Both the position numbers and the translations under genes were made by a program. From assembly GCA_025362395.1 (NCBI GenBank), contig JANYGK010000083.1, positions 1 to 51,337 of the forward strand: 51,337 nt of DNA, given 5' to 3'. The notes under the pieces are model-generated. The model was not told the DNA's origin. It saw only the letters and a program-made list of their open reading frames with translations, and did no database searches. Of the stretch, positions 49,373-51,337 are shown in pieces (the first letter of the stretch is position 1; each line of letters opens with the position of its first letter). The DNA comes from Bacteroidota bacterium (GTDB taxonomy: Bacteria; Bacteroidota; Bacteroidia; B-17B0; Aurantibacillaceae).

Positions 49373-51337
49373 TCAAACTAATCTTTCTTCGAGTAAATCT
49401 TTCCAAATAACAAACCCTTTTCGGTCATCAGAATAATCGTGAACAATACGACTAAAGTTATCAGGATTATTTTCAATGAATGTTTGCCTACCTTTTGTTC
49501 TGATTACTCCAAGAGCCTCATCAATTTGTTTCAACTTGCTTGAAAGATTGGCGTTTCCTTTATCTATGTGCCAAATGTATGTTGCCTCTTCGGTATCTAA
49601 TGTTTCAAGTAAGATATGGTATTGTTGCGCACCATTAATAAGAAATACAAACGAGAAAGGCGACAACACAAAACGGATTTTTAAAATGGAGCTATCGTGT
49701 TTCAGTGATAAATAACGGAGCTGTTTGCTATGCTTTACATTTTTCGAGTTTAAAATATCATCCAATAATTGTTCTTCGGATTGATATAATTGATTGCCTG
49801 TTTCATTGCCTTGTATTTGCCCTATACTTAATAAATTATCATTTTCTATTGGCATTCTGCCGATAATTCCTTTTGCAACAAATCGAAATTTTACGCCATC
49901 TATTATCTCTCTATTTATTTTTTGTATATCATCAGACGAAGCAAAATACGAATTAAGGTTTCCATTTTCAAACTGCGCAAATATTTCTACTTTAACATTT
50001 TTAGTTTTTAATATTTTAACGAAGTATGGTTTCAATACATCAAATTCAGGACGCATTTCTATATTTTCAATTTCAAACTCTATCTCTGTATTCACTTCAG
50101 GGATAAGATATTTAAAGGCTATTGCACCAAATCGAAATTCAAGTTGCTCAATCGGAATTTTGACTGATTTTTCATAAGTAAAACTATTTTCTTCTTGTTC
50201 AGGTACTTCATCAGGTTGATTAAACAGTGTGTCTGACTGGTTTATTTTTTTGTAATACGCATTTCGTTTCTGAAATAATTTTTCGAGGTAATCAATTTTC
50301 ACATCCCTGTAATCATATATGGTTGGCGTGATTTCCGAACGTTGAACCCTACCGATGTATTGAATTAACTTACCTTCAAACGAAAAAGGATAAACTAAAA
50401 ATAAACACTCTATGTTTTGAATGTCGCTACCCTCTCCAAAATATTGACCAGTTGTGATGAGTGCTTGAAAGTTCCCTTCATTTAACATTTTCCACTTTGC
50501 AGTCTTGTTTGATTCCGAATCTTCTCCGCTTAATGTTACCGTTTCATATTTCTGTTTTAAATACTGATTCAGCGTTTCAATGTGGTCTTTACGTTCTGTA
50601 ACAATTACAATCTTCTTTCCCTTACTCAATTCATTAAACACATCATCTAAAATAAGTTTGTTTCGAGCAGAATCGTGAACCAATATTTTTGATAGTGTTT
50701 CAAATTTATCCGTTTTTGAATTATAAGGAATTGATAGAATTGTGTCTCTGATTATAATTTTGGCACCGCCAGTTGTTTCTGTTAATAGCGGTTTTATTTC
50801 CGCAATTATTTCTCCTAAATAAGAAAAAATTAGCTTACCATCATTATATTTCCTGAATGGTGTAGCAGTTAATCCGTATAAATAAAATGAATGAAGTTTT
50901 GTGATTGTATTTCTGAAAGTATCGGCAGGAACGTGATGGCATTCATCTACGATAATTACACCAAAACTGTTTTCATATTTATTTGCCTCTGCTGATTTTA
51001 ATAATTTATCAAGGCTCTGAATCATAGCAATCGTAATCTGTTTGCCGATAGTGTTTTTACCTTGTCCAATTATTCCAATATCTTTTTTCGGAATACCTAA
51101 AAATGATTCAATCCGTTCAATCCATTGTATCGCCAATTGTTTCCGATGAACGACAATTAAAGCGGGCTGTTGTTTTTCTGCGATAATTGAAAGACCAATG
51201 ATTGTTTTACCTGAACCCGGTGGAGCTACAATAACGCCAAAATCTTTTTTAGTTGCGGCTTCCTTTACTACAACCTGTTGTTCTTTTAACTGAATGCTCG
51301 AATTAAAGAATACTGTTTCCTTTTTTATTCTCGCATC
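49373..51337 (-). CDS. SF2 (DEAD/DEAH) helicase, 5' end beyond the window; possible TOTE-like conflict protein
   Basis: At least 654 residues are visible, and the frame is open to the window edge. Walker A APPGSGKT is at visible residues 38-45, DECH at 131-134, TATPFR at 157-162, and the motif VI segment QYIGRVQRS begins at 326. A C-terminal region of about 260 residues with no recognised domain follows. The helicase core and its FFNSSIQLKEQQ entry resemble the helicase half of TOTE conflict-system primase-helicase proteins, so the missing N-terminal part may be a primase; a type I restriction-like subunit is another possibility. It faces the ATPase gene across the phased repeats. Confidence 0.8.
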   Translation of the reverse strand, partial: DARIKKETVFFNSSIQLKEQQVVVKEAATKKDFGVIVAPPGSGKTIIGLSIIAEKQQPALIVVHRKQLAIQWIERIESFLGIPKKDIGIIGQGKNTIGKQITIAMIQSLDKLLKSAEANKYENSFGVIIVDECHHVPADTFRNTITKLHSFYLYGLTATPFRKYNDGKLIFSYLGEIIAEIKPLLTETTGGAKIIIRDTILSIPYNSKTDKFETLSKILVHDSARNKLILDDVFNELSKGKKIVIVTERKDHIETLNQYLKQKYETVTLSGEDSESNKTAKWKMLNEGNFQALITTGQYFGEGSDIQNIECLFLVYPFSFEGKLIQYIGRVQRSEITPTIYDYRDVKIDYLEKLFQKRNAYYKKINQSDTLFNQPDEVPEQEENSFTYEKSVKIPIEQLEFRFGAIAFKYLIPEVNTEIEFEIENIEMRPEFDVLKPYFVKILKTKNVKVEIFAQFENGNLNSYFASSDDIQKINREIIDGVKFRFVAKGIIGRMPIENDNLLSIGQIQGNETGNQLYQSEEQLLDDILNSKNVKHSKQLRYLSLKHDSSILKIRFVLSPFSFVFLINGAQQYHILLETLDTEEATYIWHIDKGNANLSSKLKQIDEALGVIRTKGRQTFIENNPDNFSRIVHDYSDDRKGFVIWKDLLEERLV

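Larger units (their letters stand above)
45028..51337. mobile_element. Probable integrated mobile element at tRNA-Val; right end beyond the window
   Basis: The region starts at tRNA-Val and carries a serine recombinase, an excisionase-like HTH protein, a RepA-like ATPase, non-coding hairpins, phased repeats and an SF2 helicase, none of which is ordinary housekeeping content. A second tRNA 3'-end copy, expected at the far end, is not found inside the window, so the element must extend to the right of 51337. Exact boundaries are therefore unknown. Confidence 0.75.

Noticed and set aside
49794-50177. A 127-codon plus-strand frame opposite the SF2 helicase
   Set aside because: Antisense to a well-supported helicase frame; Ser/Ile/Asn-rich without domain signs.

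Overview
The window is AT-rich chromosomal DNA from a member of the Bacteroidota, probably Flavobacteriales or a related order. The evidence is: type IX secretion sorting domains of both kinds (a type B tail at the left edge, type A tails on two other proteins); promoters of the Bacteroidota type (TTTG, 19 bases, TAnnTTTG); few Shine-Dalgarno sequences; and repeated use of TTG starts. I cannot name the genus.

Bases 1-45071 are mostly ordinary chromosome. 1-10.3 kb: end of a surface protein, lepA, an O-antigen-ligase-like protein, two secreted type A proteins, a helical protein of unknown function, a flavin-dependent halogenase-like enzyme and a GNAT acetyltransferase. 10.4-12.2 kb: a two-domain VOC protein followed by a ParE/RelE-type toxin-antitoxin pair, itself followed by a diverged copy of the VOC gene's last 20 codons. 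12.2-21 kb: a peptide-use cluster (M1 aminopeptidase, DPP-IV-like S9 peptidase, PepT, aspartase) into which a GxxExxY gene with 27-bp terminal inverted repeats and a HEPN/MNT-type pair (first gene with an in-frame amber) have been placed. 21-32.5 kb: a porin-Kup potassium pair, then a leucyl aminopeptidase - secreted protein - PdxA run, RecQ, and an ABC permease. 32.6-40 kb: a Tet-like exporter, a lipoprotein-TPR pair, a MuiA-like DUF4139 protein, DUF4286, two tandem paralogues and rsmA. 40.4-45 kb: a SulP transporter with a beta-carbonic anhydrase, then a VTC-domain plus DUF4956 pair and tRNA-Val(TAC).

From tRNA-Val to the right edge lies what looks like an integrated mobile element. Its large serine recombinase runs antisense through the tRNA terminator and stops in the tRNA anticodon loop. 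Behind it are a non-coding control region with strong hairpins and short repeats, an excisionase-like HTH protein, a RepA-like ATPase, an array of 10-base-phased GTAACA motifs next to an AT-rich stretch (a possible replication origin or operator), and the C-terminal part of an SF2 helicase that may belong to a TOTE-like conflict/defence protein continuing beyond the window.

The most interesting items are the tRNA-recombinase chimera and its unidentified cargo, the phased GTAACA array, the inverted-repeat-bounded GxxExxY unit, the toxin-antitoxin module sitting between two copies of a gene end, and several promoters placed so that the message would begin at the start codon.
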